Assembly: GCA_032433765.1 (NCBI GenBank)
Contig: JAVIAB010000051.1
Coordinates: 83,405,973-83,469,972 of the forward strand
DNA length: 64,000 nucleotides
Direction of reading: 5' to 3'
Origin: Megaustenia siamemsis
Taxonomy: Eukaryota; Mollusca; Gastropoda; Stylommatophora; Ariophantidae
Under the pieces are notes generated by a model that saw nothing but the letters and a program-made list of their open reading frames with translations, had not been told where the DNA came from and searched no databases. Below are positions 52,046 through 63,571 of the stretch, one piece after another. The position numbers and the translations under genes are program-made. Every line of letters starts with the position of its first letter. Position 1 is the first letter of the stretch.

Positions 52046-52640
52046 CTCATTCAAGGGAGCGAAAATGTCGACCTTGAGAACCTCTGGCACAAGTCAAGAC
52101 TTCGCCCTCGCTTCACCTTCGTCCGAAGATTGCATTAAACCCACACAGGAGGAGCTGAGAGCAGTCAGACGGTGTCAGATATCCTGGACAATAGCCAGGC
52201 GTGCGTCTGAATCTCGAAGGACTGATCAAGCTGCAGCACACAAGGCTATACAGTTTATGTATCATTCACACCCAAAGAAAGTCTGTTCAGCGAAAGCAAA
52301 TTCATGTTTATTCTGAGTGCTATCTCCAGGGAATGAATTTGATTGAAGATACAAGCCATCCAGTTGGTCTTACTATAGTCCCTGGTGGGCTATATTCTTC
52401 CCGTCATAATTGCTAACCAAGACAAGCCACGTAGTTCCAAGTCCTCACGGAATGAGTGCAAACACTGGCCCCCTCTCTGGTGGTGGCTCAAGAAAGAGAA
52501 TTATGTGAATAGTTCTTTTAATTCAAGGTTCAGGTTTCTGCTAATAGCTTCTGCAAACAGACAATGTCAATTGAAATCGACCGGGCGCTGTTGACGACAT
52601 TCTACTGCGGCCTCTCTTACGGTCTTCTTTCTCTTGACTT
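52046..52640. other. non-coding region with a dispersed repeat
   Basis: 52286-52395 (AGCGAAAGCAAATTCATGTT, then GATACAAGCCATCCAGTTGG) is about 90 percent similar by eye to 56406-56510. No function recognised. The frame 52020-52316 has no domain and starts in the LINE tail. Confidence 0.55.
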
Positions 52641-52774
52641 CCTCTTCGTTGTGTTCATGGATCACCAGTATTTCACGAGTCTATGTTTCGTCAACTACGA
52701 ATGAATGGTCTCTCTTATTCTCACTCTCACCTCCTCTCTCTCATCCCAAGAAAACACAAAAACCGTTTTCAAAA

Positions 52775-52960
52775 AACGTATGTACGTATGGCAGTATGTA
52801 CGTATGTATGTATGTATGGTGTATGTATGTATGTACATACGTATGTATGTATGTATGTACGTATGTATATACATACGTATGTATGTATGTATGTACGTAC
52901 GTACGTATATATGTATGTATGTATGTATGTATATATGTATGTATAATGTATGCATTTATG

Positions 52961-52991
<31 letters not shown>

Positions 52992-52992
52992 G
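52775..52992. repeat. (ATGT)n microsatellite
   Basis: About 215 bp of GTATGTATGTAC-type tetranucleotide repeat with TATA interruptions; open in all frames. Confidence 0.93.
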
Positions 52993-52999
52993 TCTTCTT

Positions 53000-54300
53000 C
53001 TTCTGCTGCGATCATGGCTCATTCAGACTAGGATTTCCATACTCTCTTATGAAGGCAGCTGTTTGTTTAACTGATTCGGTTGCCCCGTATAGTTTCTCTT
53101 CCAGGGAGGTGGGTGTGGGCCACATTGTGCTTCCCAGGTCTGTGTACTGGGGGCAATCCTGTAGAACATGTTTTGTTGTCATGTTATCTAGGGTACAGTG
53201 GTATAGGCTGGTAATTCCTATTTTGAGTTTGGTAAACATGTGGTTTCTCATTTTGTTGTGGTCAGTGCGTAGGCGAAGTATGATGACTTGGTACCTCCTT
53301 GATAGTTGGAGGTATCCATCCCTCTCGTTATGTTTGGGTGTTCTTATTTCCATTTTGAATGGTACTGGCCTTTGATGATGGATTTGGCTTCATCGTAGCT
53401 GACCAGATGGTTCTCTTGTGCTAATCTCCCTCCCTTTTTAGCTAATGTGTCTGCGCGTTCGTTTCCGTGTATATTACAGTGTGATGGTATCCACTGGATG
53501 ACCACTCTCTGGAAGTTATTGCATAGTCGGTCTAGGGTTGTTCTCAAGTCATCTAACTCACTTTTCCTGAAAGTATTTAGAGCCGTAAGGACTGTCAAGA
53601 ATATATAGATCAACAACAACTTAAATGATTTGGCCACCTGGTCAGAATGAATCCTTATCAATCACCATCAAGGGCGTTCTTCTCGAGAATGCATGGGAAA
53701 AGACCAAGAGGAAGACCCAGAAGAAGATGGATAGATGCAGTGACAGAGACATGTAACAACAAAGGAAAGTCACTAATTCAGACAGTTCGAGCAGCTCAAG
53801 AACGACACATGATATAAACCACGACACCTTTTAGGTATCAGTGAAAAGAGAAAAGCAGAAAAAGGGCTGTCAGTGCATCAGTCAGTATCACCAATTTCTT
53901 GTGCATGTTATTTTTGTGTTGGATTAGCCAGTTTTGCAGCATCTTTGACGGCTTAAGTTTCTGCTTTATATTTGTTTGAGAATGTCCCAGTAGCTATTGA
54001 CTTGGTGATCTCGTCCTGGTTTTTCATCCTCACGAACACGCCGCCTCTTACATTTCTAGTGGCATTTGTAGCAGAGCCATCTTTGTAATGTGGGACCAAG
54101 AGTACTGTGGGTCTTTTGTCGTTTACCTGTTTTTCTACTATGTACTTTCTCTCTGTGTCTGTTTGGGTGCCTTTTTTCGTGATTCCTATTATGTCTTCCT
54201 AAGTTCTGGTATTGTGTGTTTCCCATGAGGAGCCATATCAGATGGGCTTATGAGTTTCGGCATTGTTTGGGACAGTATTGGGTCACTAGTTGTCAGTTCT
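53000..54300 (-). mobile_element. RNase-H-bearing LINE, C-terminal part, interrupted
   Basis: On the minus strand, 54040-54100 gives an RNase H start (DGSATNATRNVRGGVFVR). 53344-53580 gives its end (VVIQWIPSHCNIHGNERADT, LAKKGGRLAQENHL) and 53012-53345 the post-RNase-H tail with HVLQDCPQYTDLGSTMWP. This is the I-clade type of architecture. At about 53640-53830 a plus-strand LINE C-terminal piece (GKRPRGRPRRRWIDAVTETC, TVRAAQERHMI) interrupts it. The element lies between two (ATGT)n arrays. Confidence 0.8.
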
Positions 54301-54302
54301 TT

Positions 54303-54435
54303 GGAGGTAAGTAAGTATGTATGTATGTAAGTATGTATGTATGTATGTATGTATGTACGTATGTATGTACGTATGTATGTATGTGCATGTGTGTTTATGT
54401 ATGTATGTATTGTGTGTATATGTTGTGTATGTCTT
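54303..54435. repeat. (ATGT)n microsatellite
   Basis: Second GTATGTATGTATGT tract, followed by (CTT)n at the LINE 3' end. Confidence 0.92.
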
Positions 54436-54439
54436 CTTC

Positions 54440-56180
54440 TTCTTCTTCTAACTTTAAGCACCCTGTGGAGCATAGGTCTTTAACAAACACTTTCAAAGAC
54501 GTTCTGTTTCTTGCCATTCTTTTAAGATCGTTCCATGTCTTCCCCATTATCTTCATCTCTGCTTCTATCTGTCTTCTCCGAGAATTCCTTGGTCTTCCTC
54601 TTTGTTTTTTTTTTCCCTGGGCATTCCAAAAAAGGGACTGTTGTGTAATTCTCTCAGTTGGCTTCCGCAGTGTATGTCCTATCCAGCGCCATCGTCTTCG
54701 GGGTATCTCTTTATCCACTAGTATTTGACTGGTACATTTCCATAATTCTATGTTAGTAATTTTGTCCTGCCATTTCCATCCTTTTATTCTGCGTAAGCAT
54801 CCATTAATGAAAGTCTGTATCTTCATGATTGTCATTTTAGTTGTTCTCCATGTTTCACGGCCATATAACAAGACATATAATGTATATGTGAAGTCAGGTA
54901 ATTTTACCTGCTAATGTATGCAGTAAACAGTACAACATGTGGTTGCCCTGCTGCCTTGCAGCTAAGCTCGGGGGAGTAAAAGGCTAAGGAGGGTACCCCG
55001 AAGTAAAACAACCCCTTCTGCCTTGTGGGGGAGACTTTTTAGTCAAATGTTAGCGGAGCCAACCGTAAACAAACTGACGGAAGGCAACAGAAAACCACTG
55101 GCGTATCTTATTTGTACAATCATGAATCGTCACAACAATAGAGTAATGAAAATGTTCTGAAAGAGGTCAAAGCAAAAAGAGAGCTGGTTTCCAATATTAG
55201 GAAGAAACAATCATAATTTTTTTGGCCATGTAAAGAACACGAGAAGAGAACAACTGGAATATATTGTAACAACTGGGAAAATTTGAGGGACGAAGAGATA
55301 GTGGGAAGCAAAGAGGGAAATTACCAGTAGGCCCGGTACTTGATGATGATGTTGATAATAAGAGTGACTTAACATTGGAGTTGACAATTTTTATTTTAGT
55401 ATTTAACCTAATTTCTTTGGACTTCCATATGTTTCCCAGTGCAACAAATGCTCCTCTTGCTTTTGATATCCTTATTTTTATATCCTTTGCTGTTCCTCCC
55501 TCTTTGTCAATATTACGGCCCAGATATATGTAAGATTGTACTTCTAATAGAGGTATTTCTCCTATTTTTATTTGTTCATTGTCAGTTGCATTAATTCTAA
55601 TAATTTTGGTCTTATCTCTATTTATTCTTAGTCCCGTCTGTTGTGATCTCTCATCAAGTATGCTCATTTTATCTTGCATCTGTTGATGGTTGTATGATAG
55701 GAGAGCTATATCATCAGCAAAGTCTAACTCATCAAGTTGTTTGGTCAGTGATCACTGGATTCCATTTCTCTTGTTTTGAGTTATTTTCATAATCCAATCT
55801 ATGGCAAGCAGAAAGAGAAATGGAGATAGAAGGCACCCCTGCCTTACTCCTGTTCTTATTTCAAATGCTTCTGTAATCTGTCCTTCATGCACCACACTAC
55901 ATTTCGTTCCTTCATACATTGTTCTTATCAGATTAATAAACTTTGTGGGGATTCCGTAATGACTCAGCAACTTCCAAAGCATTCTTCTGTCTAAACTATC
56001 AAATGCCTTTTTGTAATCTATGAATCCAATATAAAGTGGGGACTGTAGTTTTAAACTTTGTTCAACTAGTATACGTAGGGTAGTTATTTGATCAGCACAT
56101 GATCTGTTCGTCCTAAAATCTGCTTGTTCATCTCTCAAATTTTTCTCTATGACCTCTTTTAGTCTCTCCAGAATGTTGTA
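54440..56180 (-). mobile_element. LINE (RTE-like), opposite-strand copy of 46930-49775
   Basis: The minus-strand parts 56138-55752 (GFIDYKKAFDSLDRRMLWKL, RTGVRQGCLLSPFLFLLAID), 55740-55360 (LDFADDIAL with the intact catalytic pair, then QSYIYLGRNIDKEGG) and 54871-54440 (TFINGCLRRIKGWKWQDKIT, RRRWRWIGHTLRKPTERITQ, DLCSTG) form one element truncated at its 5' end near 56180. Segment 54881-55354 is foreign. It contains a plus-strand LINE 3' piece (55140-55354, VTTGKFEGRRD-like, (GAT)n tail) and a GC-richer stretch at 54930-55080 of unknown origin. Confidence 0.85.
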
Positions 56181-56290
56181 TATGTAATGTATGAGTATAT
56201 GTTTGCCTATGTTTGCAGGTATGTATAAATATGTGTATGTTTATGTATATTTATGTATATATGAATATTTATGTATGTTTATGTATGTGC
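56181..56290. repeat. degenerate (ATGT)n tract
   Basis: GTATATGTAATGTATGAGTA-like irregular tetranucleotide DNA at the LINE 5' boundary. Confidence 0.75.
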
Positions 56291-56405
56291 AAGCATTGCA
56301 TGGTACGGAACCACATGACATCTTTCCAGGTGGTCAAACAATCGCAAGTTGTCTCTGCGCGTAAACATATTCTTCCCCATATGTTGTCTAATCTGTGGTG
56401 ACCAT

Positions 56406-56510
56406 TAGCGAAAGCAAATTCAAGTTTATTCTGAGTGATTTCTATGGGGAATGAATTTGGTTGAAGATACAAGCCATCCAGCTGGGCTTGCTATAGTCCC
56501 CGATGGGTTT
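56406..56510. repeat. dispersed repeat, partner of 52286-52395
   Basis: Shares AGCGAAAGCAAATTCAAGTT, GGGAATGAATTTGGTTGAAG and GATACAAGCCATCCAGCTGG with the other copy; ends are not defined. Confidence 0.7.
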
Positions 56511-56684
56511 GGCAACAAACTAACTTGTTGGCCAAGCCGGTAGAGGGAAGCTTAACATGTACCCAAAAAAATCGTACTCAAACCGTTTTGTTGGGCGGAA
56601 ATTCGTGTATGCTGTAAACCACACTATCTATCTACACTCATTTAATGTCCTTTTTGATGATAATGAAGAGGCACGGTCGTCTGA

Positions 56685-56752
56685 CAAAAGAAAGAAAGAA
56701 AGAAACGAAAGAAAGGAAGAAAGAAAGAAAGGACGAAAGAAAGAAAGGACGA

Positions 56753-56820
<68 letters not shown>

Positions 56821-56850
56821 AAAAAAGAAAAAAAGAAAGAAAGAAAAAAA
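56685..56850. repeat. (GAAA)n microsatellite
   Basis: About 165 bp of AAAGAAAGAAAG with AAAA interruptions; it probably grew from the tail of the adjacent SINE. Confidence 0.93.
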
Positions 56851-56852
56851 TC

Positions 56853-57268
56853 CCCACATGATGGTCTATAGGAAAGTTAATGTTGGTGCTCATATTTTTA
56901 ATTGCATTTGGGCACATTACTTTTGGGGTAAGGTGGTCGATATTACGCCAGTGCCGCTTTCTTTCCAGAAAAAATAAGTTACCCAATTAAAGCTGGTTTA
57001 ACCTCGTAACCGTAGATCATGATCGAGCCAGACCTCTAATACAACCCGTAGATCACGATCGAGCCAGACCTCTAATACAACCCGTAGATCAAGATCGAGC
57101 CAGACCTATAGTACAACCCGAAGATCACGATCGAGCCAGACCTCTAGTACAACCTGTAGATCATGATCGAGCCAGACCTCTAGTACAACCCGTAGATCAC
57201 GATCGAGCCAGACCTCTAGAGCTTAGTAGTTCAGTTCACAAACCACTGAGCTACGCGGCTACGTAAAG
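56853..57268 (-). mobile_element. SINE with an internal 36-bp minisatellite
   Basis: The SINE family of 41111-41361 on the minus strand: tail part ACTTTTGGGGTAAGGTGGTC and TTACCCAATTAAAGCTGGTT, head CAAACCACTGAGCTACGCGG. Between them, at about 57012-57220, a 36-bp unit containing GTAGATCACGATCGAGCCAG then ACCTCTAATAC is repeated six times. The unit covers the B-box region (GATCGAGC), so the array arose inside the SINE. Confidence 0.85.
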
Positions 57269-58339
57269 ATGGAAAATTGGAAAATATGCCCGGCAACATG
57301 TGAGCGTTTCGTACCTTTAGTCACCGCAGCAGCATTCTGTAAACATTTGCTTTATGTTGGAACTAATCATCGCTTCTGGCCTCATTTTTTAGATACGAAC
57401 AAATACATTAAAGCATGATGGTATTTTAGAAATTAAATCTAAATTGAGTGTTGATATAGCGTTGTCAGCAATTCGGAATGAGATCCCACACGTTCATACA
57501 ACTGTGGCTGATTGTGGCAGTATTTCAACATTCTAGTGGAAACAAATATACAAAGAACACGGTTCTCTATGTTGACATCGACTACTCTCACATCTCCGCA
57601 GCACTCGGTGAGCGCTCAGGACAATGCTCAAGTGGAAACTCGTGTTGCGTGTTTACTGTGCGTGTTTCCACGGCACCACTCCGGCATGATACGCACACAA
57701 CCGGATATGAAACCGCTTGGGTCTTTTTCGAGGCAATCGGCGTACGTCATTGTTTTCAACGGAAGAAGCGTCAGGTTCGACAACTCTCATATTTAGAGCT
57801 CTTCTGTGAAAATCTTTGAAGTCTGTGGACATGAATGAAACCACCCACCGCTGTAGGTAATTGCTATAGAAACAAGCGGAAACACGCTAGGAACTACAGC
57901 GATGTCTAAGAAAGAAGTAAAAATGATGAAGTTTTTCTCGGTGAAGAGATTTCGTAAAAGTCTTTGATGTGTTTTAAAGAAGTTTAATGAACTCATTTGA
58001 CAGTTTACATTCTATTTTCAAGATAGAAGTATAAACACTTGTAAATAAGAGTTGTAAATTTAATTGAAAGAGATAGAAGATGCTTTTGTGTAAAGATAAT
58101 ATTACCGCGTGTTTCTAATTGCTGTCTTCACAGGATTGCGCCACGAGCCCAAACAGTGGATATCTTTCTATATGGTCTGTTCTAAAACAACACCGCCAAC
58201 ACAACCCGTAGTGATTCTTCACAGGGCAGTCCCCATAGTCTGGCTTTCACAATTCTTATCAGTCTCCACTGGTCTATAGCAGATTATTTCTGTACATTTA
58301 TCAGAAGTTTGTTTTTCTTTTTAATTTTCACATAATTTG
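57269..58339. other. unique region, nothing firmly recognised
   Basis: About 1.07 kb single-copy. It contains one open frame of possible interest (57478-57819, listed separately). No other gene or repeat was recognised. Confidence 0.5.
57478..57819 (+). CDS. uncharacterised 113-residue open frame with hydrophobic N-terminus
   Basis: The frame starts MRSHTFIQLWLIVAVFQHSS, which looks like a signal peptide (hydrophobic core LWLIVAVF, small residues after it). It continues with scattered cysteines (GQCSSGNSCCVFTV) and a basic FQRKKRQVRQ near the end. It lies in one of the few repeat-free stretches. I recognise no family. It may equally be a chance frame or a first exon; confidence is low. Confidence 0.2.
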   Translation: MRSHTFIQLWLIVAVFQHSSGNKYTKNTVLYVDIDYSHISAALGERSGQCSSGNSCCVFTVRVSTAPLRHDTHTTGYETAWVFFEAIGVRHCFQRKKRQVRQLSYLELFCENL

Positions 58340-58930
58340 CATATTATTAATTATCTACATTTAAACAGAAAAAGGTTAAACAGCTTTCATGTACGTTGCC
58401 TTCGCAAGATTATGAACATCAAATGGCAGGACAAAGTAACTAACTCTAACGTCTTACAACGAGCCAAACTACCATCGATCATGGCAACACTTAGGATTCG
58501 TAAACAAGGTGACTGGACCATGTAAGAAAAATGGCAAACAATCGTATTTCCAAACAAATATTGTATGGCGAACTTAGTGACGGAAAGAGACCAAAGGGCA
58601 GACCAGTGCTAAGATATAAGAATGTTTGCAATGTTTCCTTGAGGGAATTTTCTTTATGTGAAAGGAACTGGGAAAATGTGGCTGCGGATCGTAGCACATG
58701 GAGAGCAAACATAAAAATTGGCACAGCAACTTTCGAGACAGTGCTAATGTCAAATTCAGAAGACAGAAGGCGCAAGAGAAAGGAGACAAGGCCGGGTACA
58801 GCGGGTACACCTTGCTCGTTCTGTGGATGGATCTGCCTGTCCAGGATTGGCAAATTCAGCCACGAGAAAAGATGTTCAGTAAAGCAGCACCCAGTATGAG
58901 ACACTAATGCTTTACCAAACTTCTGACTTA
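58340..58930 (+). mobile_element. LINE C-terminal fragment with Cys-His tail
   Basis: 58337-58525 reads FHVRCLRKIMNIKWQDKVTN and LQRAKLPSIMATL. 58531-58899 gives NNRISKQILYGELSDGKRPK, GRPVLRYKNVCNV, then the C-terminal CSFCGWICLSRIGKFSHEKR-C motif (C2HC finger) typical of this LINE type. It has a frameshift between the two parts and is related to 12255-12755. Confidence 0.82.
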
Positions 58931-58934
58931 TCAT

Positions 58935-59310
58935 GATAGCTTGCTACCAACCGTCTGTCAAGACGACAAAGGCCATATCAACATTTAAAAAGGAACGCTC
59001 AGATATTAAAATGATAATAATGAAGGGTCTGGTTCCAGGAAGACGAGACAAGGGTAGATCAAAACGAGGGTGGGTCAGACATCATAAAGACCCTGAACTC
59101 TGACAAAAGAAGAAGTTGGAGATCTGGCTAGAGATAGAGATTCCTTCACACATGACTTTGATGAAAGCGTCATTCTATGTCTTGGATCTGACTATATAAA
59201 TATATATAGATTCCATCAGACATGACTTGGATGAGAGCATCATTCTATGAAAGATCTTTCTAGAGATAGAGATCCCTTCAGACATGACTTGGATGAGAGC
59301 GTCGTTCTGT
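58935..59310 (+). mobile_element. LINE 3' coding remnant with tandem duplication
   Basis: VPGRRDKGRSKRGWV-like coding near 59025-59075 leads into a segment (CTGGCTAGAGATAGAGATTC, then CAGACATGACTTGGATGAGA). That segment is repeated about four times between 59125 and 59350 with spacings of roughly 60-80 bp, coding for the family's LARDRDSF motif in the best copy. Confidence 0.65.
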
Positions 59311-60335
59311 GAAAGATCTGGCTAGAGATAGAGATTCCTTCAGACGGACTTTGATGAGAGCACGAGCATACCTGAAGACTAGAACAGATAAAGAGCATCC
59401 ATTGCACCACGTGCTCAACACAGGGAAAGGTGCCAGGCTAAAAAGAGTCAAATCATGGGTGGGCCGAGCAGAAGATGTCATCAAACAGGTCTGTGGGCTT
59501 ACCAATATCAGAGTTGATGAGGAGTGGATATCGGTGCCTGCGTCATTCAGAGGGACTTTCTCGTGTATTGTCACATTCGACAGGAAAAGTAGGGAACAGA
59601 ACCCGGTCGTGGTTAATGCTGAGGTCAACGGTCTCATCTGCGATAACACCGATGAGAAAGATGCAGTCGTCTATACAGACGGATCTATAAGACGACACCA
59701 AAGAAGTGCATGGGCATTTACAGCACGCTCGGCAGGCAGAATAGTCAAAGAAGACAGTGATGCATACGTCATGACCACGAGTAGCATGACAATGGAGGTG
59801 ATGGTATTGACCAAGGCATTCAAATGGCTAGTCACAAGACTACACCCACGCATTTATACTGAGTGATTCGATGAGCATGATAAAAAAAAGCGGAGGCGGG
59901 CTCTGTACGCATGCAATGGGTAGAGTCATTGCAGAAGTCCAAAATACGTAAGGTCAACTTTGTCTTTGTCCCTGGATATGCGGGAGTACGGGGAAATGAA
60001 AGAGTGACAGGTTGGCTAGCTACGCTGTCGTTGAGGGCGGGCAACCAATGGATCGGGCGGACATCATCAATGCTCTCCGAGATGAGGGAAGAGCACATGA
60101 CTTCGACAAACACAGATCCACGTCACTTCTTCGGATGATGGAAATGGGAGCTAGGATGGGCAGGGCCAGAAATGAGAAACTTAGTGGCCGTGTAAGAAGA
60201 CTTATCAACCAACATAGAACATGAGTCGTCAGTCGCTGGTTACACTGCGGGAATTGCTGAGGAGGGGATCTGAGCACCTATGGACATGTTCGGAGTGCAA
60301 TGATGATGACCCGCAAAAAACTCAATAAAATAAAT
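59310..60335 (+). mobile_element. RNase-H-type LINE, C-terminal half
   Basis: 59309-59866 contains pre-RNase-H sequence (VHHVLNTGKG-like, WISVPASFRGTFSCIVTFDR) and an RNase H start AVVYTDGSIRRHQRSAWAFT. 59911-60224 continues in shifted frames (KVNFVFVPGYAGVRGNERVT), and 60184-60240 holds SGRVRRLINQHRT. The 3' end GATGATGACCCGCAAAAAAC is shared with the copy at 48530-49280. Frameshifts make it inactive. Confidence 0.85.
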
Positions 60336-60404
60336 ATTAAAAACATGGAACGTTGACTCAAATATTATATTTCCTTTTACATCTTCTTTTTTCTTCTTCA
60401 TCCC

Positions 60405-62305
60405 ATAACCCAGGGGGTCGTTGGGTCATCACTGACAGACTTTGTCGACCTTGGGGTAGTTGGGACATCACTGACAGACTTTGTCGACCTTGGGGTAGTT
60501 GGGACATCACTGACAGACTTTGTCGACCTTGGGGTAGTTGGGACATCACTGACAGACTTTGTCGACCTTGGGGTAGTTGGGACATCACTGACAGACTTTG
60601 TCGACCTTAGGGTAGTTGGGACATCACTGACAGACTTTGTCGACCTCCCGGTAGTTGGGACATCACTGACATACTTTGTCGACCTTGGGGTAGTTGGGAC
60701 ATCACTGACAGACTTTGTCGACCTTGGGGTAGTTGGGACATCACCGGTAGACTTTGTCGACCTTGGGGTAGTTGGGACATCACTGACAGACTTTGTCGAC
60801 CTTGGGGTCGTTGGGACATCACCGGCAGACTTTGTCGACCTTGGGGTCGTTGGGACATCACTGACAGACTTTGTCGACCTTGGGGTCGTTGGGACATCAC
60901 TGACAGACTTTGTCGATCTTGGGGTCGTTGGGGCATCACTGACAGACTTTGTCGACCTTGGGGTAGTTGGGACATCACTGACAGACTTTGTCGACCTTGG
61001 GGTAGTTGGGACATCACTGACAGACTTTGTCGACCTAGGGGTAGTTGGGACATCACTGACAGACTTTGTCAACCTTGGGGTAGTTGGGACATCACTGACA
61101 GACTTTGTCGACCTTGGGGTAGTTGGGACATCACTGACAGACTTTGTCGACCTAGGGGTAGTTGGGACATCACTGACAGACTTTGTTGACCTTGGGGTAG
61201 TTGGGACATCACTGACAGACTTTGTCGACCTTGGGGTAGTTGGGACATCACTGACAGACTTTGTCGACCGTGGGGTAGTTGGGACATCACTGACAGACTT
61301 TGTCGACCTTGGGGTAGTTGGGACATCACTGACAGACTTTGTCGACCTTGGGGTAGTTGGAACATCACTGACAGACTTTGTCGACCTTGGGGTAGTTGGG
61401 ACATCACTGACAGACTTTGTCGACCGTGGGGTAGTTGGGACATCACTGACAGACTTTGTCGACCTTGGGGTAGTTGGGACATCACTGACAGACTTTGTCG
61501 ACCTTGGGGTAGTTGGGACATCACTGACAGACTTTGTCGACCTTGTGGTAGTTGGGACATGACAGACTTTGTCAACCTCGGGGTAGTTGGGACATCACTG
61601 ACAGACTTTGTCAACCTTGGAGTAGTTGGGACATCACTGACAGACTTTGTCGACCGTGGGGTAGTTGGGACATCACTGACAGACTTTGTCGTCCTTGGGG
61701 TAGTTGGGACATCACTGACAGACTTTGTCGACCTTGGGGTAGTTGGGACATCACTGACAGACTTTGTCGACCTAGGGGTAGTTGGGACATCACTGACAGA
61801 CTTTGTCAACCTTGGGGTAGTTGGGACATCACTGACAGACTTTGTCGACCTTGGGGTAGTTGGGACATCACTGACAGACTTTGTCGACCTAGGGGTAGTT
61901 GGGACATCACTGACAGACTTTGTTGACCTTGGGGTAGTTGGGACATCACTGACAGACTTTGTCGACCTTGGGGTAGTTGGGACATCACTGACAGACTTTG
62001 TCGACCGTGGGGTAGTTGGGACATCACTGACAGACTTTGTCGACCTTGGGGTAGTTGGGACATCACTGACAGACTTTGTCGACCTTGGGGTAGTTGGGAC
62101 ATCACTGACAGACTTTGTCAATCTTTGGGTCTTTGGGACATCACTGACAGACTTTGTCAACCTGGGGGTCGTTGTGACATCACTGACAGACTTTGTCAAC
62201 CTAGGGGTCGTTGGGGCATCACTGACAGACTTTGTCAACCTGGAGGTCGTTGGGACATCACTGACAGACTTCGTCAACCTGGGGGTCGTCTGAACATCAC
62301 TGACA
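60405..62305. repeat. 39-bp minisatellite, about 48 copies
   Basis: Units GACCTTGGGGTAGTTGGGAC plus ATCACTGACAGACTTTGTC, highly homogeneous, most with a GTCGAC site. The last five units drift (CAACCTGGGGGTC). Frames run open for 402 codons on the minus strand and 244 on the plus strand because 39 is a multiple of 3; not called as genes. A block of several units is duplicated (61050-61300 resembles 61780-62010). Confidence 0.95.
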
Positions 62306-62309
62306 GACT

Positions 62310-62850
62310 CATATTTAAATAGTTTGCTGACTAATATTTCAGTTTCGAGCTTTCATCGTTGACACTTAATCCTAAGTATGTGAATGTATCAACTGTATAT
62401 GGTTCTTAACTATTTTTAAAAATAGTTTGGCAAATACTCGTATGCCATTTAGGTTATTGGTCATCGCTTCTTCCTCTTTTTTATAAGCACTGACTTCCAT
62501 GCTATAATCAACCAGCTCGATTATCTAGTCGTATCTTATACATTAGTTCCTCTATACTTTTAAATATTTTGTTCAATTTGAAATCCCAGTAATTTTATTA
62601 CATATTTGTATGTGCTACCCGATGACTGTTGCTCTTAAAAGGACGGTATGTAGTCCAGACGAGTTGTGTGGTTCTTCTTTCCTTCCTCATTTGCCTTTTA
62701 GCGTCGAGGGGAGATATAATTTGCGGTCTTTTTGGGTTAATTTTTGTTCGCCACTACTGCTGTTGTGTTTCCTAGTGTTTCTAATATTCCGTCAATCCAT
62801 CTTTTTCGTGGTTGGCCTTTGGGTCTGGTGTTCTCGCAACGTTTACTGAA
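62310..62850 (-). mobile_element. eroded LINE remnant
   Basis: The minus strand shows VDTFTYLGLSVND near 62340-62390 (the LINE post-RT turn). Near 62790-62830 there is a GRPRKRWIDGILETLGNT-like segment, with stops and missing sequence between. Identification rests on these two short segments. Confidence 0.5.
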
Positions 62851-63518
62851 GGCTCGTTGTGTTTTGATCTTTATGCCTTGTTGTATTGTTGTATAGTGAA
62901 AACTGGCATATTTGAGGCTTCTGTTCTAATACAGCCGTTCTCATCAATTGTTGATTTTAATGCCTTACCTGTTAGGTTCCTGCTCACTTTGGTCAGAGTA
63001 GTTAGTCTGCTCCCAGGGACACTACTAGGAGGTGAAGTAAAATCCTATTCTACTTGTATGACTGATCCTGACACAGGCGGTCAACAAAGAATCACTCATC
63101 GCTTTCATCTCCAAGAGCAGGTGCATGTTGTCATTGCCCTAGTAACTACATGCACAACGAACAGGAATTCAACTGCACTGATCCTTTTTGACTTTGCAAT
63201 AAACTTTACCAGTTGAAAATATATAATTCAAATACGTTATTGTAAAATTATTGTACAATTTTCATTTCAGACAGGTCAACAGGTCTGGCTTTCCCCTTAC
63301 CAGCCGACGTTTACGTTCAGCTATAGCGATATGGACACTAAATACTTGTTCTTGGACAAAGAAAGAGCTAGCCTGGCGTGCGCTAGTCATCATCATGATG
63401 CTTGTCTGTGTTGGAACCTGGCTCCCAGACAGCTACTGTGAAGCTTTCGTTATCTAGCTGGGAACATCCATCTTTCGTTCGTCTGTGATATCTGGCATTC
63501 ATCTTCTTCTTGGACTTC

Positions 63519-63520
<2 letters not shown>
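62851..63520. other. unique region, nothing recognised
   Basis: About 670 bp. The open frame 62812-63216 has no recognisable domain and begins in the LINE remnant; not supported. Confidence 0.5.

Positions 63521-63571
<51 letters not shown>
63521..63571. repeat. (CT)n/(TA)n microsatellite
   Basis: CTCTCTCT followed by TATATA at the 3' end of the following minus-strand LINE. Confidence 0.9.

Noticed and set aside
52634..53074. Tyr/Val/Cys/Met-rich frames at the ATGT tract
   Set aside because: Microsatellite translation in all frames, not a protein gene.
56557..56977. Lys/Arg/Glu-rich and Phe-rich frames at the GAAA tract
   Set aside because: Simple translation of a tetranucleotide microsatellite.
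60398..62293. 402-residue minus-strand frame resembling a Thr/Pro/Ser-rich repeat protein
   Set aside because: Tandem 39-bp DNA; the plus strand is equally open (244 residues). Without a transcript or flanking exons I do not call it a gene.
62610..63216. Two overlapping open frames with hydrophobic segments
   Set aside because: The first is antisense to a LINE remnant, and neither has a domain or splice context.
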